A stretch of 23,235 nucleotides of DNA from a virus, in IMG/VR virus record IMGVR_UViG_3300024265_000209, positions 1-23,235 of that record, one strand, 5' to 3'. A program made the position numbers and the translations under genes. The notes beneath the pieces were generated by a model, which saw only the letters and a program-made list of their open reading frames with translations, searched no databases and was not told the DNA's origin. This document shows, piece by piece, positions 1-6,866 of the stretch (position 1 is the stretch's first letter; each line of letters opens with the position of its first letter).

Positions 1-2
1 CT

Positions 3-1772
3 GGAGATTCGATATATATTGACGATATTTATTTTCAATCAGGTGCAGCATCCTCAGCAGATCGATTAGGTGGTTGTGAAGTAATTAGTTATCGTTCGAG
101 TAAAACAGGAGTCACGCCTGATACTGGTGATGATCTGGGTTCAGGTAGTTGGTTAAATACTCAGGAAATTCCGTTTAATACTGCAAATGTTGGTCGATAT
201 ACACTTGATGCAGCTGGTGCAGGATCAGTTAATACTGATGATGTAGGTGGTTCATCTGGTGGTGGGCCAAATACTGATACTAATCTTGATGGTACTATAC
301 CTGCACTTAAGGGTATTTGGTATGCAAAACGAGATGCTGGAACTGCAACTAGTCATTATGGACTGCTGGGCAATAGTGGTGATGGTACGACTCGGACTCC
401 AGAATTAGGACTTACTTCAACTGATACTATATATACATGGATATCTGAGCTAACAACGATAGTACCAACTACCTCAGAATATTGCAAGATTGGTTTTGAA
501 AAATCATCTGGTGGACGTGTATTTAATTGCCGTGATATGTTAGCAGTTATTTTGCATGTTCCAGTTGCATCAGTACCACGAGATGTTACTACTATTGCTG
601 AATTAATTGCAGTTACAGAGAATGCTGCTTCAATTAATATTAATGTTCCTAGAGTAGTAAATTGTGCTGTAGAATTAGTTGCGGTTACTGAAAATGATTC
701 AATAGTTGCTACTGCTGTACCTAGAGCTGTAACTAGTATTCCAGAACTAATTGCAATTACTGAAAATGATTCAATAATTGCTACTGCTGTACCTAGAGCT
801 GTAACTAGTATTCCAGAAGTAGTTGCAGTTACAGAATCAGATGCTTTAGTAAATAGTGAACGGAATATAGTTACTGATCCTGAAGTAGTTGCAGTTACTG
901 AAAACGATTCAATAGTTGCTACTGCTGTACCTAGAGCTGTAACTAGTATTCCAGAACTAATTGCAATTACTGAAAATGATGCAATTATAAATAGTACTCG
1001 TGATATATCTACTATTTCAGAATTAATTGCAGTTATTGAGAATGATGCAACTATTGATGCTAGTAGTCCATTAGTTGTAAATTGTATACCTGAACTTGTT
1101 TCAGTTATTGAAAATAATTCTGCTGTTGATTTTAGCCGACTAATTACTGGAGTATCTGAAGTAATAGCAGTAATTGAGAATGATACTTCTGTTAATAGAG
1201 GTAGAAATATTGCAGGTATATCTGAAGCTATTGTTATTATTGAATCTGATGCAACAATACAAAAAGATAATAGTGTAGCTACTATACCAGAATTTATTGC
1301 TGTCGTAGAAAATAGTGCCACAGTAAGTAGAAATAGAGATATTATTAGTATTCCTGAATCTATTGCTGCTATTGAATCTAATGCAATAATAAATCGAGCA
1401 AGAAATATTGCTACAGATCCAGAATTAATTGCAGTAATTGAAAATGATGCAACTATTTTAGCTAATGTTGATAGACTTGTAAATTGTATTACTGAAATTG
1501 TATTAGTTAAAGAAAATATTGCTACTATTAATTCAAGTCGTAATGTTATCACTACATTTGAATTAATAGCCGTAATAGAAAATGATTCAATTATTACAAA
1601 AAATGTTAACGTAGGAGCTCTATCAGAGCAAATAAGTGTTACAGAAAATTTAACCACTATTACACTTACTTATAATGTAAGTGGAATACCTGAAGTAATT
1701 CATATTATTGAGTCACAAGCAGTTATAATAAGAGATAGTATTATAGTTAGAAGAGTAATTATAGTATCGTGA
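3..1772 (+). CDS. Tail/adhesin-like structural protein, C-terminal 589 aa (5' end outside window)
   Basis: The frame is open from the left edge without a stop, so this is the C-terminal part of a longer protein; the first internal Met (position 537) is not the start. Residues 1-180 hold an opening with IYIDD and LGG, Gly/Ser/Asp-rich loops, and a second half with IWYAKRDAG and SEYCKIGFE. This resembles the lectin-like jelly-roll domain seen from memory in phage tail and minor structural proteins (typical LGD...YLVDE...AR.DGG pattern). Residues 200-589 are about 17 tandem repeats of 22 or 24 residues with the core E-[LVI]-I-A-V-[TI]-E-N-D-A. The likely role is host surface recognition or tail decoration, by inference from repeat architecture and position next to late genes. 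A beta-solenoid or fibre fold is plausible because each repeat alternates hydrophobic and polar residues around an END/ESD turn. Exact virion location is unknown. Confidence 0.7.
   Translation, partial: GDSIYIDDIYFQSGAASSADRLGGCEVISYRSSKTGVTPDTGDDLGSGSWLNTQEIPFNTANVGRYTLDAAGAGSVNTDDVGGSSGGGPNTDTNLDGTIPALKGIWYAKRDAGTATSHYGLLGNSGDGTTRTPELGLTSTDTIYTWISELTTIVPTTSEYCKIGFEKSSGGRVFNCRDMLAVILHVPVASVPRDVTTIAELIAVTENAASININVPRVVNCAVELVAVTENDSIVATAVPRAVTSIPELIAITENDSIIATAVPRAVTSIPEVVAVTESDALVNSERNIVTDPEVVAVTENDSIVATAVPRAVTSIPELIAITENDAIINSTRDISTISELIAVIENDATIDASSPLVVNCIPELVSVIENNSAVDFSRLITGVSEVIAVIENDTSVNRGRNIAGISEAIVIIESDATIQKDNSVATIPEFIAVVENSATVSRNRDIISIPESIAAIESNAIINRARNIATDPELIAVIENDATILANVDRLVNCITEIVLVKENIATINSSRNVITTFELIAVIENDSIITKNVNVGALSEQISVTENLTTITLTYNVSGIPEVIHIIESQAVIIRDSIIVRRVIIVS
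600..1769 (+). repeat. In-frame tandem array of 66/72-bp repeats (17 units)
   Basis: Units start at 600, 672, 744, 816, 882, 954, 1020, 1092, 1158, 1224, 1290, 1356, 1422, 1494, 1560, 1626 and 1692; the last is 26 codons and runs to the stop. Each encodes 22 residues, or 24 where two extra residues sit before a V/P-rich segment (units 1, 2, 3, 5, 7 and 13). The protein core is ELIAVxENDAxI followed by a variable stretch and then (S/T)IP or TDP. Codon use differs between most units, so the array is mostly old, but units 2, 3 and 5 are almost identical in DNA. The residues just before unit 1 (starting DMLAVILHVP) are also 22 long and may be a degenerate unit. Confidence 0.9.
696..980 (+). repeat. 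75-bp perfect duplication inside the repeat array
   Basis: Bases 696-770 are identical to 906-980, an exact offset of 210 bp, equal to repeat units of 72+72+66 bp. A shorter identical run of about 40 bp is shared between units 2 and 3 at an offset of 72 bp. The mismatch-free copy contrasts with the strong divergence of the other units and indicates recent duplication or gene conversion that keeps the reading frame. Confidence 0.85.
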
Positions 1773-1800
1773 TTTAATACTAACTAGTAGAGAAATTAAA

Positions 1801-2223
1801 ATGGCTGAACAACTTTGGAAAATGCTTAAAGGTGAAAAAATATCTCTTTCACTATTAGCAGTAATTGTATACTTTCTTTATTTAAGTTATGGTTGGGTTC
1901 AAACATCTTTTATTCCAATAGCAGCAGCAGATGATTATGCTTTGAGTAAAGATGTTGCAATAATTCACTCATTAATAGAAGCTAATGGTGAGCTACTTAC
2001 TACTCATATTAGTGATTATACAATTCGTGATGCATTACTTGCTGTAGATAATATTGAGAGTGATATTACTAGTGTAAAAGCACTTCAATCAGTTGGAAAA
2101 CCTACAGCAGAAACAGAATCTATTCTAGCTATTTTAAATGACAAATTAATAGATGCACAAGAATATTGTGATTGCTTAATAAAAGAAGAACCAAATTGTA
2201 AACACTTAAAAGGTGCAAGATAG
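1801..2223 (+). CDS. Small single-span membrane protein, possible lysis accessory protein
   Basis: The 140-aa product has a positively charged N-terminus (KMLKGEK), one hydrophobic segment at about residues 14-37 (LSLLAVIVYFLYLSYGW), then a mostly helical hydrophilic region ending with Cys residues (YCDCLIKEEPNC). The charge distribution predicts N-in/C-out topology, so the C-terminal domain would lie in the periplasm or outside. That topology, the size and the endolysin gene just downstream would suit a spanin-like inner membrane subunit, a holin or an immunity/exclusion protein. No family motif settles the choice. It begins 28 bp after the repeat protein with a weak purine-rich ribosome site (AGAGA). 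It is real by codon use and absence of a better overlapping frame; function is open. Confidence 0.65.
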   Translation: MAEQLWKMLKGEKISLSLLAVIVYFLYLSYGWVQTSFIPIAAADDYALSKDVAIIHSLIEANGELLTTHISDYTIRDALLAVDNIESDITSVKALQSVGKPTAETESILAILNDKLIDAQEYCDCLIKEEPNCKHLKGAR

Positions 2224-2224
2224 C

Positions 2225-2246
2225 AACGTGTACAGCTGTCACGGTT
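2225..2246. promoter_or_regulatory. Imperfect 22-bp palindrome in 53-bp intergenic gap
   Basis: Just after the stop at 2223 lies AACGTG-T-ACAGCTGT-CACGGTT. The centre ACAGCTGT is a perfect 8-bp palindrome flanked by GTG/CAC and AAC/GTT, with one unpaired base on each side. It could be an operator or a small RNA hairpin ahead of the 170-aa gene. No T-run follows, so it does not look like an intrinsic terminator. Function unproven. Confidence 0.3.
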
Positions 2247-2276
2247 AATTACAGCTCAAATGTATGGAGAAAGAAA

Positions 2277-2789
2277 ATGGTAGATATTAAGATTAGTCCG
2301 ATTGAAAAAGCAATGACTGAAGCGATTATGAAAGTAATTGGTGCAGTTGCTAGTGGTGCTGCAGCTGGTACAACACAGGCCACAGCTGGTGCTCAAGGTA
2401 CTGTTGGTGGTGCTGCAGCTGAAGCTGGTTTGTCTTCACAAGGTGTAAGCTCTGATGTGCAGGCTAAGGTTGATGTTAGTGCTGCTGAAGTTATTGAGAG
2501 TTTGAATGTTCATGCTCTTAAGGATACTAGCATTGCCAATAAGATGTTGGTTGATAGCTATGGAGCTAGGCTTGGTAGTAATGCAAAGTTGTATGATGCT
2601 ACTGCAACTGCAATTGCGTTGGCTACGTTGGGTACTACTCACAACATGACTTTGCAACAACAGATGGCTAGTGATCATCGTGATCAGAACCACAACAAGC
2701 AGATCAATATTGACGAACAGGTCATTGCTGTGGCAGCACTCTATGCACGAGTTGTTGAACGGTTGAACAATCCAACACCGCCAGCATAA
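2277..2789 (+). CDS. Hypothetical Ala/Gly-rich phage protein (170 aa), possibly a virion protein
   Basis: No family was recognised. The first third is rich in Ala, Gly and Thr (GAVASGAAAGTTQATAGAQG); the rest is helical and ends in a charged His/Asn/Gln stretch (HRDQNHNKQINIDEQ) and a Pro-rich tail. There is no signal peptide and no clear membrane span. A strong ribosome site (GGAG at 2266-2269, 7 bp from the ATG) and base composition clearly more G/C-rich than its neighbours suggest high expression or a separate origin. Its stop overlaps the endolysin start (TAATG), so the two are probably translated together. A structural or decoration protein is possible, but this is inference from expression signals and location among late genes. 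Confidence 0.65.
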   Translation: MVDIKISPIEKAMTEAIMKVIGAVASGAAAGTTQATAGAQGTVGGAAAEAGLSSQGVSSDVQAKVDVSAAEVIESLNVHALKDTSIANKMLVDSYGARLGSNAKLYDATATAIALATLGTTHNMTLQQQMASDHRDQNHNKQINIDEQVIAVAALYARVVERLNNPTPPA

Positions 2790-3097
2790 TGTCATTGGGG
2801 AATGAGAGGCGTAAGTTTACAGAAGCCTCTGCGCTTCTCATTCTCTATGCTCGTTATAAAGGTTGGTATCTTGCTGGAGATCAGCTAAAACGTTGCAGAG
2901 ACTGTAAGGTTGGTGATGAAGATAGTGTTCATAAATTAGGTCTAGCTGAAGATATGAATTTATATATTGATGGCCAATATATTAAAGATAGTACTGGTCA
3001 TACTGAATTACATGATTTTTGGGATATGCTTGGTGGTGCTCCTAGAATTGAAAAAGATATGAACCATTATAGTTTTAAGTGGGAAGGTAAATGGTAA
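2789..3097 (+). CDS. M15-family peptidase endolysin (VanY/L-Ala-D-Glu peptidase type)
   Basis: A 102-aa single-domain enzyme predicted to cleave peptide bonds in peptidoglycan at the end of infection. The zinc-site pattern of the M15 family is visible: SVHKLGLAED (His48 and Asp55 as ligands, matching SxHxxGxAxD), and DMNHYSF near the C-terminus (Asp90 as general base, His93 as third ligand). Between them, LYIDGQYIKD and FWDMLGG match the short phage subgroup, which reads NLFxDGxYLxD...YWxxLGG. The length fits phage M15 endolysins that lack a cell-wall-binding domain. No signal peptide is present, so export would need a holin; the membrane protein two genes upstream is a candidate. The start overlaps the previous stop (TAATG), and no strong ribosome site is seen, which suggests translational coupling. 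Confidence 0.85.
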   Translation: MSLGNERRKFTEASALLILYARYKGWYLAGDQLKRCRDCKVGDEDSVHKLGLAEDMNLYIDGQYIKDSTGHTELHDFWDMLGGAPRIEKDMNHYSFKWEGKW

Positions 3098-3519
3098 TGG
3101 CTAAGTTTATTAAGATTCCAACATTTGATATTTTTGATGAAGAGACAGGAGAATGGGCTGAGCCTGATAATTGGTGGCTTGATGGTAAATTAATTTATCA
3201 AAGCGATTTGATAGGCAAGAATGGTAAACCTGTGCTTGTCGTAGTACCAGATCGTTTTGAAACAGATTTAGCATCAATTCCAAAGTTTCCTCCTGGACTA
3301 AGAACTTTATTTATTCGCAATGGAAAACATAGGATTGCTGCTGTACCGCATGATTATCTATGCCGCTTAGGAATGAAATTTCCACGTAGATTAGCAGATA
3401 GAATTTTTCTTGAGGCTATGGAACTTCGTGGAGTTGGTAAAGTTAAACGATACCTAATGTATTGGGCAGTTCGTGCAAATACTGAACGTATGATATTAAT
3501 AGGAAAAGCAAGTGCCTAA
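3097..3519 (+). CDS. DUF1353 family phage protein
   Basis: The 140-aa product has the DUF1353 hallmarks: VVVPDRFETDLASIPKFPPG (the 'GFxTDLASVP' motif) at about residues 50-69 and AAVPHDYLCRL (the 'AAxxHDxLY' motif) around residue 82, followed by a helical region with ADRIFLEAM. DUF1353 proteins are common in tailed phages, often beside endolysin or tail genes, but their biochemical role is not established. An ATG six bases upstream (3091) is in frame. I chose 3097 because the ribosome site GGAAGG (3082-3087) is then 9 bp away rather than 3, and because it gives the same TAATG overlap used by the preceding gene. No membrane segment is seen. Confidence 0.8.
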   Translation: MAKFIKIPTFDIFDEETGEWAEPDNWWLDGKLIYQSDLIGKNGKPVLVVVPDRFETDLASIPKFPPGLRTLFIRNGKHRIAAVPHDYLCRLGMKFPRRLADRIFLEAMELRGVGKVKRYLMYWAVRANTERMILIGKASA

Positions 3520-5389
3520 AATAAATATCTTTAATGGTGGTCTGCGTACAGCGCAAGCACCTCATTTGATTAAAGAAAATGAGAGTGTTGCGTTTGTTAA
3601 CATGAATCATCGCATAGGTATATTAGAACCTATTAAAGATAAAATATTAAAGATTACAGGTGCTGAGAAATATGGTCATTTCTTTACAATTGATTCACTT
3701 TGGTATTGGTCAGCTACACCTAAGGATTTTGTAGAATTTCAAGAACGTCTGTATATTGGTAATCGTACAGGCACTAGTACTAAAATAGTAGGTGGTACTG
3801 AATTTAATATGGGTATACAGAAACCAACTGATATACCAACAATTGTTGTTAGTGCTGAAACACCAGAACAAGATGAAGTTACACGATTAGATCTTCTAGC
3901 AGGAGATACTGGTGGAGATATTCCTGATGAAACTACACTCAGGTATAAAGTTGTTAATATCGATGCAGCAGGTAAAATGTACATAGATAATACTGAATTC
4001 TCTATTCGTATAGATTCTGGTACAGCTACAAATAAAGTATTTGTTACATGCACTGATACTAATATTGATGATACTATCGCAGTATTTAGATTCTTTGACA
4101 ATTACTGGCGTAAAATTTATGAGGGTGCTGGTTCTGCTACAATTTTAATTCCTGTAGTTACAGACTCTGTTCATGATATAAGTGCTAATGTTGATGATAC
4201 TAATTATCGAGTAACAGGATTGAAAGGCACCTATCAATATGCGCTTACTTTTCATAACTCATTAGATGGTACAGAATCTGCACCTGTACTATCAGCTGAA
4301 GCTGAAGTTGACTGGGGTACAGCTACAGTTAATAATCTTGAAATAGCAACTGATCCGCAAGTAGATGAACGCAAATTATATCGCATAGGTGGTGCTTCCA
4401 CAGCATTTACATTAGTTACTACTTTAGACAATATAGTAGTTAGCTATGTAGATAGTGCTAAAGATGATGAGTTAGAAGGTAGTCTGTTAATATCAGAGCA
4501 AAATTTTCCGCCTGTAGCTAATTTAGAATGGCTTATGGAATCTTATGCTATGCTATTCGCAGCAGATGGAGATAAACTTAGGTTTACTCCAATTGGTGAA
4601 CCAGACTATTGGCCACAAACGTATTTTCTTGACTTTCCTAGACCAATAACTGGATTAGCTAAGACTCCAATTGGAATACTCGTATTTAATAGATTTGAAA
4701 CTTGGTTAGTTACTGGTACAGGACCATTATCATTAACTCAACAATTACTTACAGGAAGCCAAGGTTGTGTTCAAGGTGATACTGTTGTAAATATTGAAGG
4801 TTCAGCTCTATGGGTTAGTACAGATGGTATTTGCATGTCTAATGGTGGTGTAGTTGGTGTAATCACTGAAGATAAATTAGGTAAGCTTATTACTGAAGCA
4901 GGACCATACAAAGCAAGTAATGTTCAAAACGCTGTAGTTTACGATGAACGTTATTATGTACTTATGTTAGATTTAGGTACTACCTTAATGCTTGATTTAA
5001 ACAGACAAATAATTGAGCAAATTAATTACGATATAAGCTTTTTCAATAAAGCTAATGATATACTATATGGTTTTCTTGCGGGTGATTTATATGAATTAGA
5101 AGGTAGTGTAACTCCGATGCAAATGCAGTACAGTTCGCCTGTATATATAGGTCGTGGGTATACAATACCTAAGGTGTATAAGAATTTCTATGTATATAGT
5201 GAAGGTGATATAACAATAAACATTCTTATTGATGGTGTTATAATTCAAACTGATGTTTTTACTAATACTGATAATCATCAAGTTAAAATACCACATGAAA
5301 AAACAAGAGGTTATTCATTACAATTTCATATTTTTGGTACTGGCACTGTATTTGAAGTTCAGTGGGAGGAAGGCAATGCCACCCAATGA
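3512..5389 (+). CDS. Large beta-propeller-like tail/head-closure protein (P22 gp10-like or T7 gp12-like)
   Basis: This 625-aa protein starts at GTG, with AGGA 7 bp upstream. The N-terminal third is beta-rich and contains an insert that looks Ig-like (about residues 110-290, including a DDTNYRVTGLKGTYQYALTF segment). From about residue 335 the pattern is that of phage DNA-stabilisation/tail nozzle propellers: MLFAADGDKLRFTPIGEPDYWP, then GILVFNRFETWLVTG, then ALWVSTDGICMSNGG and a C-terminal small beta domain. This recalls P22 gp10, in which 'HPDRYSA', 'STIEYFS' and 'FISNP' occupy equivalent places. Its likely role is closure of the portal and formation of the tail tube. Neighbours (portal, ejection proteins) agree. 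A different tail-tube protein with the same fold is possible. Confidence 0.65.
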   Translation: MPKINIFNGGLRTAQAPHLIKENESVAFVNMNHRIGILEPIKDKILKITGAEKYGHFFTIDSLWYWSATPKDFVEFQERLYIGNRTGTSTKIVGGTEFNMGIQKPTDIPTIVVSAETPEQDEVTRLDLLAGDTGGDIPDETTLRYKVVNIDAAGKMYIDNTEFSIRIDSGTATNKVFVTCTDTNIDDTIAVFRFFDNYWRKIYEGAGSATILIPVVTDSVHDISANVDDTNYRVTGLKGTYQYALTFHNSLDGTESAPVLSAEAEVDWGTATVNNLEIATDPQVDERKLYRIGGASTAFTLVTTLDNIVVSYVDSAKDDELEGSLLISEQNFPPVANLEWLMESYAMLFAADGDKLRFTPIGEPDYWPQTYFLDFPRPITGLAKTPIGILVFNRFETWLVTGTGPLSLTQQLLTGSQGCVQGDTVVNIEGSALWVSTDGICMSNGGVVGVITEDKLGKLITEAGPYKASNVQNAVVYDERYYVLMLDLGTTLMLDLNRQIIEQINYDISFFNKANDILYGFLAGDLYELEGSVTPMQMQYSSPVYIGRGYTIPKVYKNFYVYSEGDITINILIDGVIIQTDVFTNTDNHQVKIPHEKTRGYSLQFHIFGTGTVFEVQWEEGNATQ

Positions 5390-5840
5390 AACAATTATAG
5401 CAGTACCACTTAGTGTAGAACAAGAAGGACAAACTAGACAATTCTTAGTTCGTTTAATTGAAAAGCTTGATATTGTTTTAGGTTTTCGTGGTGGCGATCC
5501 ATATGTATCTATCTCACAATTACAATCAGTATCAGCAACATCAGCAAGTGGATTAACAACATTAGAACAAACAGTATTGAATGTTATAACTTCTTTACTA
5601 AGTGATAATAGTGCAGTTGTTACTCAATTATTTGCAGTAGCAGCAGCTGAAAATAGTGCGGCTATTGCAGCTCTTAAATCTGGTAGTACTGTAAGTGATA
5701 ATGATGAATCAACACAAACAATAACAGCTCCACCAACTCAAGCAGAAGTGCAGAACATACAAGATCAAGTTGTTGCAAATGCAGGTGATTTTAATAATTT
5801 GTTAACAGCATTACGAGGAACAGGGATTATAGCAACATGA
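5376..5840 (+). CDS. Hypothetical structural-module protein (154 aa)
   Basis: The start is ATG 5376 (MPPNETIIAVPL), directly after an excellent ribosome site GGGAGGAAGG (5364-5373); it overlaps the end of the propeller gene by 14 bp. An earlier in-frame Met at 5253 would add a hydrophobic, Lys-rich leader that merely reads the upstream gene out of frame, so it is rejected. The N-terminal part (residues 10-45) is amphipathic, the middle is Ala/Ser/Thr-rich and probably helical (LTTLEQTVLNVITSLL, AVAAAENSAAIAAL), and the C-terminal part is polar. No known domain was recognised. Position suggests a small virion or assembly protein, perhaps a coiled-coil oligomer. Its stop overlaps the next start as ATGA. 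Confidence 0.65.
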   Translation: MPPNETIIAVPLSVEQEGQTRQFLVRLIEKLDIVLGFRGGDPYVSISQLQSVSATSASGLTTLEQTVLNVITSLLSDNSAVVTQLFAVAAAENSAAIAALKSGSTVSDNDESTQTITAPPTQAEVQNIQDQVVANAGDFNNLLTALRGTGIIAT

Positions 5841-6253
5841 ATCAACTAACAGTAGCACAAAAGACAATAGTAGATTTGCAGGAAGCAATGGAAAGTATGC
5901 CAGCATTAACTACAAATATGCGAGAGTATACAGATCACTTTTTTGCTCCTGGAATATATTTACGTACATTATTTGTTCCTAAAGGACATGTAGTAGTTAG
6001 CATGATGCATAAGCATAAAACTCTTAATATAATATTAAAGGGCAAAGCATCTATTGTAACTAGTGGGGGTGTAGAAATAATTGCTGAAGCACCTTTTATA
6101 TTTACTTCTGAACCAGGACAGAAAGCTGGTTATGCTATTGAAAATGTATGGTATGCTGCTATTCACCCAAATCCAGATGACATTACAGATATTGAACAGT
6201 TAGAACAATTATTTATGGCTTTGACATATAAAGAACTGGAGGTTCTACCATGA
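5837..6253 (+). CDS. Phage cupin-fold protein
   Basis: The 138-aa product matches a small cupin family that often sits among phage structural genes. Visible marks are HFFAPGIYLRTLFVPKG (residues 34-50), the metal-site-like SMMHKHKTLNIILKGKASI (His58 and His60), APFIFTSEPGQKAGYA (residues 85-100), and WYAAIHPNPDDITDIEQLE near the end. In the family the equivalent reads G..iHK.eHin...kG.i.V...G....aP.....pGt.R.gya....vW...H. The molecular role is not known; a sugar- or metal-binding accessory protein or a virion component is possible. It overlaps both neighbours by four bases (ATGA), so it belongs firmly to the late operon. Confidence 0.75.
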   Translation: MNQLTVAQKTIVDLQEAMESMPALTTNMREYTDHFFAPGIYLRTLFVPKGHVVVSMMHKHKTLNIILKGKASIVTSGGVEIIAEAPFIFTSEPGQKAGYAIENVWYAAIHPNPDDITDIEQLEQLFMALTYKELEVLP

Positions 6254-6864
6254 GTGGAGCAATTATAGGAGGAGCAGCCATTGGTTTAGTAGGTGCTATA
6301 ATCACTTCGAAAGGTGCAAAGAAATCAGCAGAAGAAGCTGCAGAAATTGCAACTGATGCAGAAGATGCACGGCTTGATTTTGAACGTGAACAATGGCAAG
6401 AATGGCGAGATACATACGGACCTATAGAAGATAGCTTAGCTGCTTATTATGAAACATTAACACCATCATTTCGTGCTACTCAAGGTCTCGAAGCTCATGA
6501 GAAAGAGATGAATCGTGCTAGACAGAATCTTAGTGAGAATTTAGCACAGCGTGGTATTGCTACTAGTGGTATTGCAGCACAAGTAGAAACTGAATTAGCT
6601 GTATCTTCTGCTGAAGAACGTGCACGAATTCGAGCAGCTGCACCTCTTGAGGTAGCTAAAGAAAAACTTGGTTTCTTACAAGTTGGTCTTGGACAAAATC
6701 CAAATGCTGGTATGAGTGATGCATTAACAGATGTAGCTAATAGAACACAACAAGATGCACGGACAACAGCACAGAATGCTGGTGTTGCTTCTGGTGCAAT
6801 GATAAGTTCATTTACTGACTTAGCCCAAGCAGGATTTACTGCTTGGATGAATAGAGGACCATAA
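6250..6864 (+). CDS. Probable internal virion / DNA ejection protein (204 aa)
   Basis: The N-terminus is a Gly/Ala/Ile-rich hydrophobic segment (MSGAIIGGAAIGLVGAIITS), followed by Lys/Glu/Ala-rich helices and then the segment LSENLAQRGIATSGIAAQVE (residues 94-113). This organisation is typical, from memory, of small P22 gp7-like ejection proteins: a glycine-rich hydrophobic start, a 'YGPIEDSLAAYY' type segment, then a conserved 'G...SG....' helix and an Ala/Gln-rich tail. Such proteins leave the virion with the DNA and help it cross the envelope. GGAGG lies 8 bp before the ATG. It is followed within 2 bp by a second probable virion protein and then the portal, which supports the role. No enzymatic motif is present. 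Confidence 0.6.
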   Translation: MSGAIIGGAAIGLVGAIITSKGAKKSAEEAAEIATDAEDARLDFEREQWQEWRDTYGPIEDSLAAYYETLTPSFRATQGLEAHEKEMNRARQNLSENLAQRGIATSGIAAQVETELAVSSAEERARIRAAAPLEVAKEKLGFLQVGLGQNPNAGMSDALTDVANRTQQDARTTAQNAGVASGAMISSFTDLAQAGFTAWMNRGP

Positions 6865-6866
6865 TC

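Noticed and set aside
356-1657. A 433-codon open frame on the minus strand opposite the repeat array
   Set aside because: It mirrors the periodic codons of the plus-strand repeats, has no ribosome site and gives a low-complexity Ile/Ser/Thr/Ala-rich product; the plus frame is supported by its continuation from the left edge and the jelly-roll-like domain.
600-1769. Possible CRISPR array from regular repeats
   Set aside because: Repeats are in-frame coding units without unique spacers and diverge strongly at the DNA level.
1775-1795. T7-promoter-like TAATACTAACTAGTAG before the membrane protein gene
   Set aside because: Only about two thirds of the T7 consensus matches, the run is AT-rich, TAATAC-like words are frequent in this genome, and no phage RNA polymerase is seen.
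5253-5375. N-terminal extension of the 154-aa protein to Met 5253
   Set aside because: It reads the end of the propeller gene in another frame and ignores the excellent GGGAGGAAGG site right before ATG 5376.
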